DNA of 62,500 nt. It comes from Tubiluchus corallicola. Lineage: Eukaryota; Priapulida; Priapulimorpha; Priapulimorphida; Tubiluchidae. The translations under genes and the position numbers were made by a program. Location: assembly GCA_030141605.1 (NCBI GenBank), contig JAQGDQ010000441.1:1-62500 (forward strand). Reading direction: 5' to 3'. Shown piece by piece: positions 14,651 through 28,604 of the stretch (positions are counted from its first letter, which is position 1; each line of letters begins with the position of its first letter). The notes beneath the pieces are model-generated. The model searched no databases and had not been told where the DNA came from. It saw nothing but the letters and a program-made list of their open reading frames with translations.

Positions 14651-15049
14651 TAGTTTACTTCGCATAATTTCTAGTTTTCATTCTTGTCTCCTGGTTGCAT
14701 ATTTATTGAGCAAAAAAAAATTACGAAACAAAAATCAATTCAATTATGTTAATATTTTGCTTGGTTAGATTCAAACATCTAATTTATAGTTCAACTTCTA
14801 ACTTTTAAAAGTGATTAAAGTTCATCTCACAAAAATGAAGCCATGCAGAAAATGCTAGCGTGCAACTACCTAAGGTCACAAACATTCAAAATTCAAATAA
14901 GAAAAGTAAAAAAAACTTGTGACAGCTTTTCAGATCTGGCAGAACTGGCCTTTATACTTTCAGAAAATAGTTTTTTCAACTTCGAAATTGATATTTTTTC
15001 AGATTTCTGTCGTCATCGCCTTATTTTTTCCTGTAATTCAAATATGGAC

Positions 15050-15699
15050 CGAATCTTGAGAGAGTAATATTTATGCCATGCACCTGGAGGTGCGAATCTT
15101 GAGAGAGTAATATTTATGCCATGCACCTGGAGGTCCGAATCTTGAGAGAGTAATATTTATGCCATGCACGTGGAGGTCCGAATCTTGAGAGAGTAATATT
15201 TATGCCATGCACGTGGAGGTCCGAATCTTGAGAGAGTAATATTTATGCCATGCACCTGGAGGTGCGAATCTTGAGAGAGTAATATTCATGCCATGCACCT
15301 GGAGGTGCGAATCTTGAGAGAGTAATATTCATGCCATGCACCTGGAGGTGCGAATCTTGAGAGAGTAATATTTATGCCATGCACCTGGAGGTGCGAATCT
15401 TGAGAGAGTAATATTTATGCCATGCACCTGGAGGTCCGAATCTTGAGAGAGTAATATTCATGCCATGCACCTGGAGGTGCGAATCTTGAGAGAGTAATAT
15501 TTATGCCATGCACCTGGAGGTGCGAATCTTGAGAGAGTAATATTTATGCCATGCACCTGGAGGCCCGAATCTTGAGAGAGTAATATTTGTGCCATGCACC
15601 TGGAGGTGCGAATCTTGAGAGAGTAATATTTATGCCATGCACCTGGAGGTGCGAATCTTGAGAGAGTAATATTTATGCCATGCACCTGGAGGTGCGAAT
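15050..15699. repeat. 43-bp minisatellite, ~15 units
   Basis: The unit reads GAATCTTGAGAGAGTAATAT followed by TTATGCCATGCACCTGGAGG and TGC. Most units carry the near-palindrome GCACCTGGAGGTGC. Variants (GTGGAGGTCC, TATTCATG) are shared by subsets of units. The unit length is not a multiple of three, so it does not look coding. 14651-15049 and 15700-16490 hold nothing recognised beyond a poly-C run at 16160. Confidence 0.97.
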
Positions 15700-16489
15700 C
15701 TTTCTCGATCTTTCTCGATCTCACCGATTCGTATATCAGTCATGAAATATGGATAATTCCTCTTTACTGGTCCATTGCTTTGTCATCTCAGTCATTCACT
15801 GCTCACTGGAAGTAAACTGTTCTGTTCCGGAAGTTATCTCCAGACTTCTGGTTCTTAGGACACTGTTTATAACATAATCAATAACAATCTTTGAAACCTA
15901 ATGATCCAGGTGCTTGTGCATAATCAAACAAGCACAGCTTACCAAGATATCTGGTCATATAGGTCGTATCATGTGTTGTGCATCACATTTCAATATGGCT
16001 AATAAATAACGTTGATCAGCTTCATGAGTTCAGTCTCATGTCATTAGAAATGACGCCTTTTTGTATTCGCTTGCTGGAACTTAGTAACGTTGTACTTGTT
16101 GAAACGGGGGCCTAAAAATCCTGTGAAATTCTAAGAATTCGGGCAAAGAATCCTCTGCCCCCCCCCCCAAATTCAGGAACCCCGTACGCCTATGATCAGA
16201 TGTGGCAGCCACAGATCGAATGGTGTCATTGTTTGTTAGCTACCAAAAAATCGGGACAGTCATGTTAATTTGTCCACCAGAAATTGAGAAAATGCTTGTT
16301 ATATTTTTATATACATGAAAATTTAATCCATTTTCTTAAAATAAATTTGTGTTTTTTAAAAATAATTGCCCTTTAGGACATCGTAAAAATTGCTTGCAGA
16401 AAAATTAATTTCTAATTTATTACAACTTTCCGTCAGTTATGAGTTAATATCCTAAAACTAATAATAGATGTTACATAGAGTGTTAAAAT

Positions 16490-17112
16490 TCCTTGAAGGA
16501 AGACAGGATGATTTTTCATATACTACCCCATTTTCAAGTCCGATAAAAAGTACACATTTTAACACAATTAATACTGCAAAAGCGTTATTCTGATAATTAA
16601 ATAAATAATTAATAGATTAAATACTTGATTAACGGCAGGCCATCTCCTACTATTGATGACATCACAAACTAACATAATTTTCAACGGCAAAAATATTTCA
16701 CGAGCGTGTTGCACGTGTTTGTGAAAGTGAAAATTGAAGTACAGTGCTACTGTAAGACATTCAGTGTGTTGTACTAAAACTAGACAAGTTTTAAGATAAA
16801 AATTCAAATTTCAAGTTTACCGTCAAACGTGTGTAGTTCGTCACAGAATAACACATCTGAACAGAGTGGTACAGCACCTGTTTTTTGTGCAATGCATTTC
16901 CAAAATGCAGGTGCTTGTGCCCATCTAACTAGCAAATGACGAAATGCGTGTAACAGCGAAGAACTAGTGGCGCGAACGTGAAATTGTATTTGTGTGGTAA
17001 TAATTCTTTCACGTAAGTCATTTTAGAAAAAAATATGATGTTTCCTTTCAATGTTTTAAAGAGTAGATTATTTTGACCTACAGTTTAAGATTGGGTCCGG
17101 TTTTGCTTTAAA
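16490..17112 (+). repeat. family F copy, near full length
   Basis: It runs from GGAAGACAGGATGATTTTTC to GATTGGGTCCGGTTTTGCTT. This copy best shows the ~620-bp extent of the family. No terminal inverted repeat, tail or target duplication was identified. 17113-17710 is unassigned, with one GC-rich patch at 17319-17410. Confidence 0.8.
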
Positions 17113-17713
17113 CATTTATTTTCTTTTACAGCGTCTAACAATACATGAATAAGAACCTTAAAACACACAGCTATCGAAGACACACACGTGCTTTAACACA
17201 TAGACACGGTGTCCTAAACGTTGTGTACAAGAAAGCAATCTTAAATAGCATTAAATTTTGCTAAATGGGCTGTGAGTAATAAAACTTTGCTTAATCTTTT
17301 CTAACTGGTAAAACTGCCTGGTGTCGTGGGGTCTCGGTGCCTCGGGCTAGTAAAACGTTACCTCCCATTTGGCGTATCGCCGAGGATGTCCCCCTTCTGG
17401 CCTGTGGACATTTAACCACGTTTTGCTATTTTGTTTCTATACAGTTGTCCAAGTGCAGCGGGTCACTTTTCTTTTAACGAATGCAGAAATGTGATAATTT
17501 TGCATTATTGTGCATTTACTTATTAAAATAATACAGCATAACGTTTTGCGAAGCGTTCAACATGTTCATAATAGCTAGAGGATGCATATTGTAAGGAGAG
17601 CATCAACTGTTAAATTAGAAATTTCAAAATTTCAAAAGCAGACGCGAAAATGTCCCAGACTGGAGTTGATAGGCCCATAATTTTATATTATTAATACAAT
17701 ATATTAATACAAT

Positions 17714-17945
<232 letters not shown>

Positions 17946-18452
17946 TACATACATATAGATTACATATATTAAAAATTAAACTTGAAATAATTGGGAGTTT
18001 TAGAAGTTTTTTCTTTACCAATATAAATATATCAAAAAAATTAGATTCGTAGTAATTACTTTAATCGACATCCAAAGATGAAGAACTAAATTTTGCCGCG
18101 TTGAATCACATAACATTTAATTTTCAATTTTTTTATATTTTCCTGTCTTATTACTCTACGCAGTCCTACAAATTACTTACAATGGACGTAAAACTTTTGT
18201 TAACTTAAAACAGTTACTGTGAGACTCTGTTATAAATTCATAATGGTGAATTAAAAACATTTTAATATGAATTTAATCTGACTTGTACGTTATTCGTAAG
18301 TTCTCTTCCCTGATACTAAATGATTCTGTTTCTTGTTGCTTAAAATCTTTTTATTTTACAGCCAGTGCTTAACGGGTTAAGAAGAGTTTTAATGAATAAA
18401 TGCAAAAATTGCACGAAGAATCGATTTGCTTATTTGTAATATTGCTGTTCTA

Positions 18453-18950
18453 TAGGTTTTACATGTCAAATGTAGACACAGGAAAGTTCAAATGTGACTT
18501 AGGTAAGTCAAATGTAGACATAGGAATTTCGAATGTGTTTTGGTAACTTAAATGTGACTTGGGTAAGTCAAATGTAGATACATTACTTTGAATAAATCAG
18601 TAATTAAGTTATTTAATTGCAAATTACAAAAAGATAAACCAAAGATAGTGCATCTATTAGTGAATCTATAACATTGTTATTTTAACTTAGGAGCAATTAT
18701 TAAATTGAAATTAAAGGAGATTAAATTTAACATCCGTAAACTTTACCACCTATCCACATTTGAGATACCATTGTCACATTTGACTTTACATGTGTCTACA
18801 TTTGACTGCCAAAAACGCTTAAGATTTCTTGAAAACCATTGTTAACACATTTGAACTACCTAAGTCTACATTTGAGTTACCAAGACACATTTGAATTACC
18901 TAAATCTACATTTGAGTTAACGCAGGTCTGTATTTCACATGTAAAACCTA
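18453..18950 (-). mobile_element. TA-flanked MITE, copy 3
   Basis: This copy is in the opposite orientation to copy 2, with TAGGTTTTACATGTCAAATG and ATGTAAAACCTA ends and TA on both sides. Bases 17950-18450 and 18951-19200 hold nothing recognised. Confidence 0.9.
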
Positions 18951-19204
18951 TATTTGTAATTAGAAAGATGAATTAATTTCAAAGTGTGCAAATTAATACA
19001 AAAAAAACTTTCAAATAAATACTTTGTCCTCGCTGTTATTGAATTGATTCTGTTATTTATGATTCTAAAAAGTGTTATTAATCGTCTTAGAATGTAAAAA
19101 TCAAAAATTACTTTTCTCTTAGCATTGGAAACATATTCTACGTACTACGCATATTTCATTAGGTGTTTTTACATATACATATTTAATAAAACGGTTTTTC
19201 TGTA

Positions 19205-19540
19205 CACGCTGAGTTAAGATTAGACTGCAAAAGCCCAGCGTCTGACGACTCGACTTATTTTTGGCTAGTGGCGCTTGCCTCTTGGGCTAACAGTTGGCAC
19301 GAACAATGCGCAGCAACGGGGCGCCAAATGCAGTACAAGGGAGCAGTGTCCAAGCTTGTACGGTGGGTGTATACTAGCCTAGGGTCTTTTCAAACGGTCA
19401 ACTCCCCTTCGGTACGCAGTACATTATGTTATAGCTGCACGAAAGGCGGCGTTTCAGTCCGGCATTTCTCTGCCACAGTGCGCATGTCGACGAATTCCAA
19501 CCCTGGGACCAAGAACTAAGTCTTACAAGGTCATGAGAAA
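19205..19540. other. GC-rich patch of unknown origin
   Basis: This ~330-bp segment is clearly richer in GC and CpG than its AT-rich surroundings. It contains TGGCTAGTGGCG, which resembles a Pol III A-box, but no convincing B-box. An 83-codon open frame (19268-19519) resembles no known protein. It could be part of a retroposed or transferred sequence. Confidence 0.3.
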
Positions 19541-20179
19541 GATCAGACTTTGAAGAAAGGGATCGCAAGAAACATAATAAACTTTTGACCGAATCAGTAC
19601 TATTATTACCTCAATGAAATTATGAGAAATCTATAGAATAAGCGGCGCACCGCCAGAATTATTTTTGTTGAAAAGGATAATGACACTTTATCGTATGCTG
19701 GCGGCTTAAGATCTTTAATGGTACCAGTGAAAGTCAAACATCAGTTAGTTTGATTTTATTTTAAAATAAACAACAAAGCTGATAGGCTGGTGCTCATCAC
19801 GTGTAAAGAAGCCAAGTAATTTAGAAGTGACAGGCCACCAATTTTCAAATTTTCATAGACAGAATTCATTCCTTGGTTTTTCGTTTTTGCAAAATTTTGA
19901 TTATATATGTCTTATTTTGTGACAAAAAAAAACAGAATAAAATTCGGAATTCAATGAGCGTCGAACTCTAACACAGAAATGTAGTGTAAGGTGCATTTTA
20001 GATTATTCAAAACTCATGTGATAGAAACTTACCTAATTTTGTTGTCTAAGTCAAAAATAGAAGGTAAAGATTTGCTGTAATTATTTTCTTTAGAAAGCCT
20101 TGTTTTAAGTTTCAGCAAAATTACTGACGTCATCGTTAGACGGTTCAATTTCAAGCCAATATTTCTTTACGTTTTATTT

Positions 20180-20620
<441 letters not shown>

Positions 20621-21360
20621 TCCTTTATCTACGTGGACCAACATTAACTAGATTTAAGAAACCGTGTCTACTGAGTCCTCCCCCTTGTCGTATGTAACAC
20701 ATGCATGTACGTTACACATTCTTTTTAATGTCAGTCTTTTCAATTTGAGACAGATATGACAAGTTTTGTTTAACACTTGGATTTCACACGTTACACCGAC
20801 ATTCTCTAAGTTGCCCAGTTGAAAAGGTGTCGTCCTACATTCCATCATCTACTGTACACACAACTAGCGCGGTGACTTATGCAAATGCAAATCTTGAATT
20901 TTGTCAACTGCATAAAGTTTGAAGATACGAATAACAAAGGTCAGATGCCTGAGTGGCTATGAGAACACTACTGCTCTGTGTCCGGTGGGAGGAACTATAG
21001 CCATGGGCGATGAATCATGAATTCTAAATCAGTAGAGAACGCAGTAGAACATGTCTCCTGCCCCCAACAGGGAAATGTCGGCGATTCTCAGGACGTGAAC
21101 TCCTTGCCCCATACGCTGCAGAATTTTGCTTTTTGTTGGTGTGTGTCCTACGCGCCGAGTACATTTCCTGCCTGCTGTCTGATGCCGTTCTCAAAACACT
21201 AATTAGGTGCTATAAAAATTAGCATAATTGGATTTTAAAGAACAACATTACTAATCCTGTAGCTCTGTTTGCATCGTACTGGGTGCTTAAACGGTTTTAC
21301 TATAAATGTTTTCTTCAGACATTGATTAAATGTGAATCTGCAGTTTTGCTTATAGGCAGT

Positions 21361-21885
<525 letters not shown>

Positions 21886-22454
21886 TGATAATGAAAAGAT
21901 GAAGCGGTGCTGTTGATAAAAAAATTTGATGTTGAAGAGAAATCATGCACTAATAATAAATAATTAAATAAGTTAATAATAACAAATAAGCAAAATACTT
22001 ATTAAAAGAAATGTTTGCTTTCGATATTTGCACACTTTGAAATAAATATGTGACATAAAGCTGATCCTGTACAGAAAGTAGTAAGAATTCAAAACCTCGG
22101 TGAAATAAATTACACGTGTGCGTAAATGCGCATGCTCAGAACAATAGAATTAATTACTTACCTGAGACTAGTTCAAGTTAGCTACCATAAAAAAATGAAT
22201 TTATTAATTACTTCAACGCGGTTTCTGGCCAAACACGCAAGGCAGTCAGTATTTATGATTTGTCAAAAATCTCAAATGGTCTATAATTATTACTGAGTTT
22301 AATCAGACTCGCTTTGATTGTTTGTTCCACCAAAGTTTGCAAACAGTCTGTTTGTTCTACAAACTTCGAGAAATTACTTATTAATAAATTATTAAAAATA
22401 ATAATTATGAATGCATTGAAATCCGAAAAATTATTTTTTCAACACGAATATGAG

Positions 22455-22905
22455 TACACAAGGTAGGTGTTTAGGCATCTGTAATATATTGAGTTTATTT
22501 ATTTATTTATACATCCTGATTTCTGTCCTCTATTCCTATACGTTTTTCTGACTGCGCAAAGTTTTATTATTTTAGTCATCTGTACACGTGGAATTTACCA
22601 AGCTTGTTGTGGGGCCACGTAAGACTGTTTTCACTGATTCGTTGCTACTAATTATTTTTAACAAATCCAGAAATGCTTAATACGCCGAATAAATACACTA
22701 TTTACTGTAAATCGTAATATTTTATACATTATTCGTGTGTTGTGTACAATCTCACGTGGGCAAGTAGCATCTCAAGCGGGCACAAGTACTACATTTTGTT
22801 TTTTTGGTGTGTATTCATCCGCCGAATAAATACACTATTTACTGTACATGGTATTTTTTTACGATTATACAAAGTAGGTGTTTAGGCATCTGTAACATTT
22901 TCAGT
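22455..22905. repeat. short dispersed direct repeats
   Basis: AGGTGTTTAGGCATCTGTAA occurs near 22465 and 22876. CGCCGAATAAATACACTATT occurs near 22683 and 22821. The pattern suggests one diverged ~400-bp duplication. 21886-22454 and 22906-23632 are otherwise unassigned. Confidence 0.6.
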
Positions 22906-23632
22906 TGATTTATATAAGGTCAGGAAATTTAATACAGAGTCTAGCAAAAAAACTTGGTCAAATTGAAATCCTTATGAAATACGCAATTCTTTTCAAGGAA
23001 TATTTCGCCAAATAAAAAAATGAATAGTAAATATTTCTCGATTATTTATTCGTAAAATTATTCGAATTTAATTAAATTGTGCCTCTTATAACGAGTACGA
23101 GTTCAATTCAATTTCTTGAACGTTTGGACGATATTTTTAGGTCAATTTCACCAGTTATAGTATACCCACATAACTATATTTCATAGTCTTGCACTCTTCT
23201 TACAATCATAGGTTTTAACTCAAAGAAACTCGGGCTTTTTCTAGAAAAAAACTCAGGTCGTGTGACGCAAATTTAAAACGGAATTTTTGCGAAAATTCTA
23301 ATTTAAAAAGTAGCCATGACATCGCTGCATCAGGAAGATTGATGACGGAAATATATAGAAATAATATAGCAGTTATGAAAATAGTAAACACACGAATGAG
23401 AAAGAGAGGAAAACTCGAAGAAAATTGAAAGAGAAAAAATATAACTAGAAAAGTATGAAAAGGAGTGATTGGTTTAGGTTAGCTAACGAGAATTACTCAA
23501 ACGAGGACAATCATTAAAATCCTTTCAACAGTTTTAACTCAAAATCGTGAATTTTCTTTTCTTCCAGCGCTCACTAATTTTATCATTTCTCCACTTTTGC
23601 AAACAGTTTTTTTACACGAAAGTTTCACCAAC

Positions 23633-23814
23633 CTGAGTTTGAGTTAAACCTAAAGCGGCAGCTAGTTCGGCTCTCTCCGGCAAAGCGAGGTACTGAGTCC
23701 TTTGGAATCTCTTGTTCAACTGCTGCAGTTGCAAACTGCTGTATATTGTTCTCGGTTTCCTCATCTTTTTACCCTTGTGAGTAGTACGAAGTTCGTCTTC
23801 TTTGGGTGAGTCAT
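23633..23814 (-). CDS. Dlx: Distal-less/Dlx homeobox protein, exon 2 (homeodomain residues 1-44)
   Basis: This exon encodes 60 codons after a split Asp. An acidic linker ([15 protein letters not shown]) leads into the homeodomain [17 protein letters not shown]. Helix 1 and helix 2 are near-identical to Dll/Dlx and end LGLTQTQ. The acceptor is TTACAG at 23815 and the donor CAG|GTTGGT at 23633/23632, although the bases after GT are weak. The exon stops between homeodomain residues 44 and 45, the intron position known from Dlx genes. The segments MRKPR, QQLN and FQRTQ fit protostome Dll better than vertebrate Dlx. Lys18 (usually Arg) and Ala37 (usually Ser) are less common choices. The next exon (VKIWFQN, recognition helix) was looked for on the minus strand down to base 1 and not found, so the gene is partial here. 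Confidence 0.95.
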
Positions 23815-24229
23815 CTGTAAGATTAATGCAAACGTAAATATTATGATTGGCTAATTGGACTGGTGGGAACCACTGTGTTGCTGTAGGTAATGATATATCT
23901 ACTCGAGTAAATTGAGCTATTAAGCACGTCTCAGCTTTAAAACTGCCGTTCAGTCAGCCTAAAACAGACGAAAAATAACCATACATCATTGAAGGGTAGT
24001 TCTAATTTTTTATCTACGACAAAATGCTACGTAATTATATTGAAACGTGTAATATTAAGGTTTCTCATTTACATTGTATGTTATTATAGCACTAGCTTGT
24101 AGATTTACTGAAATTACCGTAACTCATTAACAATAAATTCACTTCCTAGAGTAGAACTATTCCTTGTATTAATACTACACGTATACAGGGGTTTGCAAGC
24201 TAGTATTTCCAAGGAAAAATACTATTTTT

Positions 24230-25125
24230 CAGGTCTGTATGTAATTAGTTTGCTTAGTATTTCTTCTTAGTAACACGTTACATTAATAGTGACAGAATAC
24301 GAATTTATAATGAACTATGAAGCATTTCGTATGTGCGTATGTGGCAAATGCATGACAATTCGGCCATCAGCGAAAAACAAACACGCGTAGTACGAACTGT
24401 ATTATAATTATTATATGATGTATGATATTATTATAATCATATTAATACTAATTATACTAATTATGATAATTATACTAATTATTATACCCACGTAAATGAA
24501 TGCGCAACCTCTCAATACGAAAGAAAATCTTTTATAGCCAGTTATAATTATTGAATTGAATGAATTCGAATTTGAATTTTTAGTTTAGAATTTCTTCCAT
24601 ATAAAACAGGAATAAAAACTTACAAAATAAAAAACAGCATTGCACATACAAATTAGCGAAAAACTTTATACCATGTACTAATTTAGGCCCACGCGTAGAA
24701 TTTTTATAAGTGTTTGGCCATACAAAGACCAAGAGACACCAGTTATTGATATTTTATTATTATATTAAAGTATATGTACACATACTTTGAAACATATATA
24801 CGTATATAAAAGTATATACACATGTATGTACGACGGACATTTACTGTTCACTGATGCTAAATTATTATGCATTTGCCACATATGCACATACGAGATGCTT
24901 CATACTTCATTCTAAATTCTCATACTGTTACTATATTAGTGACGTGTTTCAAAGATGAAATTATAAATTCTCATACTGTTACTATTACAGTAACGTGTTT
25001 TAAAGATGAGATTATAAATTCTCATACAGTTACTATTATAGTAACTTGTTACTAAGAAGAAATGCTGAGCAATATGTTTACGAACAGTTTTGAAAAAAAT
25101 TGGTTTTTTTGCTTGGAATATAAAG

Positions 25126-25163
<38 letters not shown>

Positions 25164-25315
25164 GAAATACAACAAATTTTTTTCAGAAATGTACGTAATT
25201 GGTTTGTTCAGCATTTCTTCTTAGTATAGTACATCTTACTATAATAGTAACAGTATAAAAATTTATAATTTCATCTTTGTAACACGTTACTATAATAGTA
25301 ACAGTAATATTCAAA
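24230..25315. repeat. inverted-repeat cluster in Dlx intron 1
   Basis: 24230-24360 (TTAGTATTTCTTCTTAGTAA ... GTGGCAAATGCAT) recurs inverted at 24860-25075. There, ~58-bp subunits with CTCATACTGTTACTAT are tandemly repeated three times. A second inverted arm follows at 25190-25315 after a (TA)n loop. Confidence 0.75.
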
Positions 25316-25640
25316 AATTTGGTGTAGTAGATACTCTATTAACCTGTCTTTATTTGCTTTATACTATCTTTATATATTTTTTACTATTATATAGTATATT
25401 ATATTACATTATATATGCGCTATGCCGATATTAAATAAAGATTTACCATATCATATCATATCATACTATATCATATCATATCATATCATACCATATCATA
25501 TATCATATCATATCATATCATATCATACCATATCATATCACATCACATCTCATCACATCTCATTCATCATGTCACCTCCCATCACATCACATCACACCAT
25601 ATTATATCATCATATCATATCATCACATCATATGTTTATT
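25300..25640 (+). repeat. retroposon 3' end with (CATAT)n tail, copy 1
   Basis: A CTATTAACCTGTCTTT segment leads to GATATTAAATAAAGATTTA and then a long imperfect (ATCAT)n pentanucleotide array. The same order occurs at 26185-26515, so the array is probably the element's tail. Confidence 0.6.
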
Positions 25641-26184
25641 GTTTACCTAACGACAACAACAAAGCAACATACAAGTTCATCCACGCGACATTTTACATTG
25701 AAGAAAACTAACGCGTTGAATAACACCGTTTTCCGGCAAAAAAATCAAAAATTCCATGGCGTGGATGTTTTTGCACAAACTCGTGTGTATTTTAAGTTTC
25801 TGTTTAGAACAAACTTGTATTATGGATCAGGAAACTGATGTCATATCAGTAGCGCCTGTTGTTGACTTTGGGAATTAGTAGAAAACACTCAGAAAACCTG
25901 CTCAAGTGTGTATATTTGGTTTAGAGCTTTATTATCATGTTCATCTACATTTCACAAGCCACGTACTGCAAATCCCGGTGTAATACGTTACACAGTATTA
26001 ACTCTCCGCCAGCTTCAAATGTTGTTCATGAAAAAAGCCGCCTCGTATCAAGTTTCATACCAAATTTTATGATTTTCGTAAATTTCGTTTAGTTCTCTGA
26101 TGGGAAATTATTGTACTTAATGGTGCTTATTTGCACTTAACCTATAAAATATGGCAGCTTACATACGAACTGGAACTGATAATT

Positions 26185-26515
26185 CAAAAATTTGCTGTAC
26201 ATACACTATTAACCTGTCTTTGTTTCTTTTATACATATATATATATCTATATATATCTTTATATATATATACACACGTGTGACGATATTAAATAAAGTTT
26301 TATCATATCATATAATATCATATCATATCGTGTCATGCATATCATATCATATCATATCAAATCACATCATATCGTATCATCATACCATCATATCATATCA
26401 TGTCATACCATATCATATCATAGCATATCATATCATATCATATCATATCACATCATATCATCATACTATCATATCATATCAGTATATCATATCATGTATA
26501 TGATATACATATCAT
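26185..26515 (+). repeat. retroposon 3' end with (CATAT)n tail, copy 2
   Basis: CACTATTAACCTGTCTTTGT, GATATTAAATAAAGTTTTA and the pentanucleotide array occur in the same order as at 25300-25640. Bases 25640-26184 and 26516-27000 hold nothing recognised. Confidence 0.6.
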
Positions 26516-26999
26516 ACAGACTAATTTAGTCACTAAACAAACAATGAAAAGAAAGACGTGATAATGACTTTATTACTGATGCTTGCTTCTCGTACCACTA
26601 GACGTTCTACAATGACATACCATCACAATTACGTTCAACATCATCAATACTTTATCAACACTGTGTTGTGGTATAATTACTGAGCCTTAGGCGACTTACG
26701 CGCGCACATCTTTATCAATAAAAACGCGTGCCTTATTTGATGTTCAGCGTTAAATTGAAGATGATCTCTAAACAAGATGATAATTGCACGTTTACGCTAA
26801 CCAACCGCAGTTTAAATTGCCACGATCGTGTTAAATAATTAATTTGATCGGATGACAGAAACACCCAAACATGGAGCAAGATCGTTCTAGTTATCAACAG
26901 CGCTTAATTCTACGTTTATGTGATAAATGAAATTAATACTTGATTTTTAAAAACTGTTCATAACTTACAATAGTACGATAAAAAAAGATAATTAATAAT

Positions 27000-27111
<112 letters not shown>

Positions 27112-28604
27112 CACGAAGGTTTTTAAAATATGTGCAATTCGGTTTTAGTATCTTACACATGTTATGCTACTTTTCACACTTGAAATCTACTCTTAGGTTT
27201 TTTTATTAAGATCTTCTACTTGCTATTTCAAGTTTATTTAATAATTAATAAATCTATAATTAATTTATAAACCGTATCTATCTATTTTGTTATTTATTTG
27301 TAATTACTTAATTATTACTGTTGCTGTAAATGATGTTGATTTAAAATTATAATTTATGCGCAATGGTACAAAATACATATGACTTATAATTATTATACAA
27401 AATACATATAAATACCAATAACTGCATATTAGTAATCATACTGTGCGCACGAATTATAAAAATCAATTAACTTAATTAAGATGTCACTAATGAAGTATAT
27501 TAGCGATTACAGCTGTACAATGCTAAATAATGTAACGTTCGATGAGTCGGGAAATGAGTATGCTGATTTGTATATGCTCATAGTTAACGTGTAAATGCTT
27601 AAACTTGCGGACTTTTACTTGTCATAATAACATTATTATTATTGGCAAAAGATTAAGAGAAAATTCACCAATTTAACCAAATCGTTTACCAATACGCAAA
27701 GAAACAGCTTCTCTATATTTGCTTTATTAGAAGTAAATAACAACATTATTAGAGCAAGTTAAGTATCGGTTAACTTTACGACATTTTAATGATTTTAAAT
27801 TATCTGTCGTGTTAGCAAACAGTAGATTTTCCCAACAGCTCTATACAAGATTGGCTAAATTAATTTTTGTGATTAAATGACAACTCTTTAAAGTAAAAGA
27901 AATGTTTAAAAACACTGAGGAAAAAAAGAAACTTTTGCGTACTATAAAAAAAGAATTTTTAAAAGACGCTTTTGCTTTTTGCTAAAAATTAACCAATTTA
28001 GTTAAAAATTAATCGCAGAAGAAATTATGATGACAGTTATATAAGGTTTATTTGTTTTAAGTGGATTGACATACAGTAATATTACTGGTGAGTGTTTTCC
28101 CCTGTTCAGCTAATACGTTTTGGTTGAGAACAGATATAAATAACTGGTTATCAAGAATAGATAGTTCAAAAACACAAGCAAAATCATTAGTTAAGACTTA
28201 AAATTGAAATATACAAATTAAGACGAAATTCATAACCGCTATACCGAAGTGTTTCTATAAAATTCTGCTCTTACAAACTGCAAATGAAAAAAAATTTTGG
28301 TACCTAAAGTCCTTCAAGTAATTGTAAAATTTAACTGTTTAATACAGCTTAATTTATTATCATAAATTGAATCATATAAATTAAATTATCAGCAAAGCAT
28401 AAAATCAACAATGTTATTAAGTGTTTCTATAATGTGACCACCCGTAATAGCTACTGCTCATTTTCGCGTCATTATCTTAATTACGTTCGCTGGCGCGCGC
28501 CTAAATGTTTATTCATAGTTAACGTAGCACAGGTTCACTACAAGGCGCTATCTCTTTACCCTTATTATATGATATGAAAACGCTTAATTACTAATTATTT
28601 GTAC

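Noticed and set aside
15458-15724. 88-codon frame in the 43-bp minisatellite
   Set aside because: The unit length is not a multiple of three, so the peptide repeats only every third unit. No start or splice context was seen.
16095-16200. possible DNA transposon end CATAGGCGTACGGGG (reverse strand)
   Set aside because: Only one candidate terminus was seen. No partner end or target duplication was found.
20940-21230. tRNA-like GATGCCTGAGTGGC start of a SINE
   Set aside because: The A-box-like motif lacks a convincing B-box and tail, and no second copy was seen in the window.
25422-26529. CRISPR-like regular repeats
   Set aside because: The pentanucleotide arrays have no spacer/repeat structure and the genome is eukaryotic.
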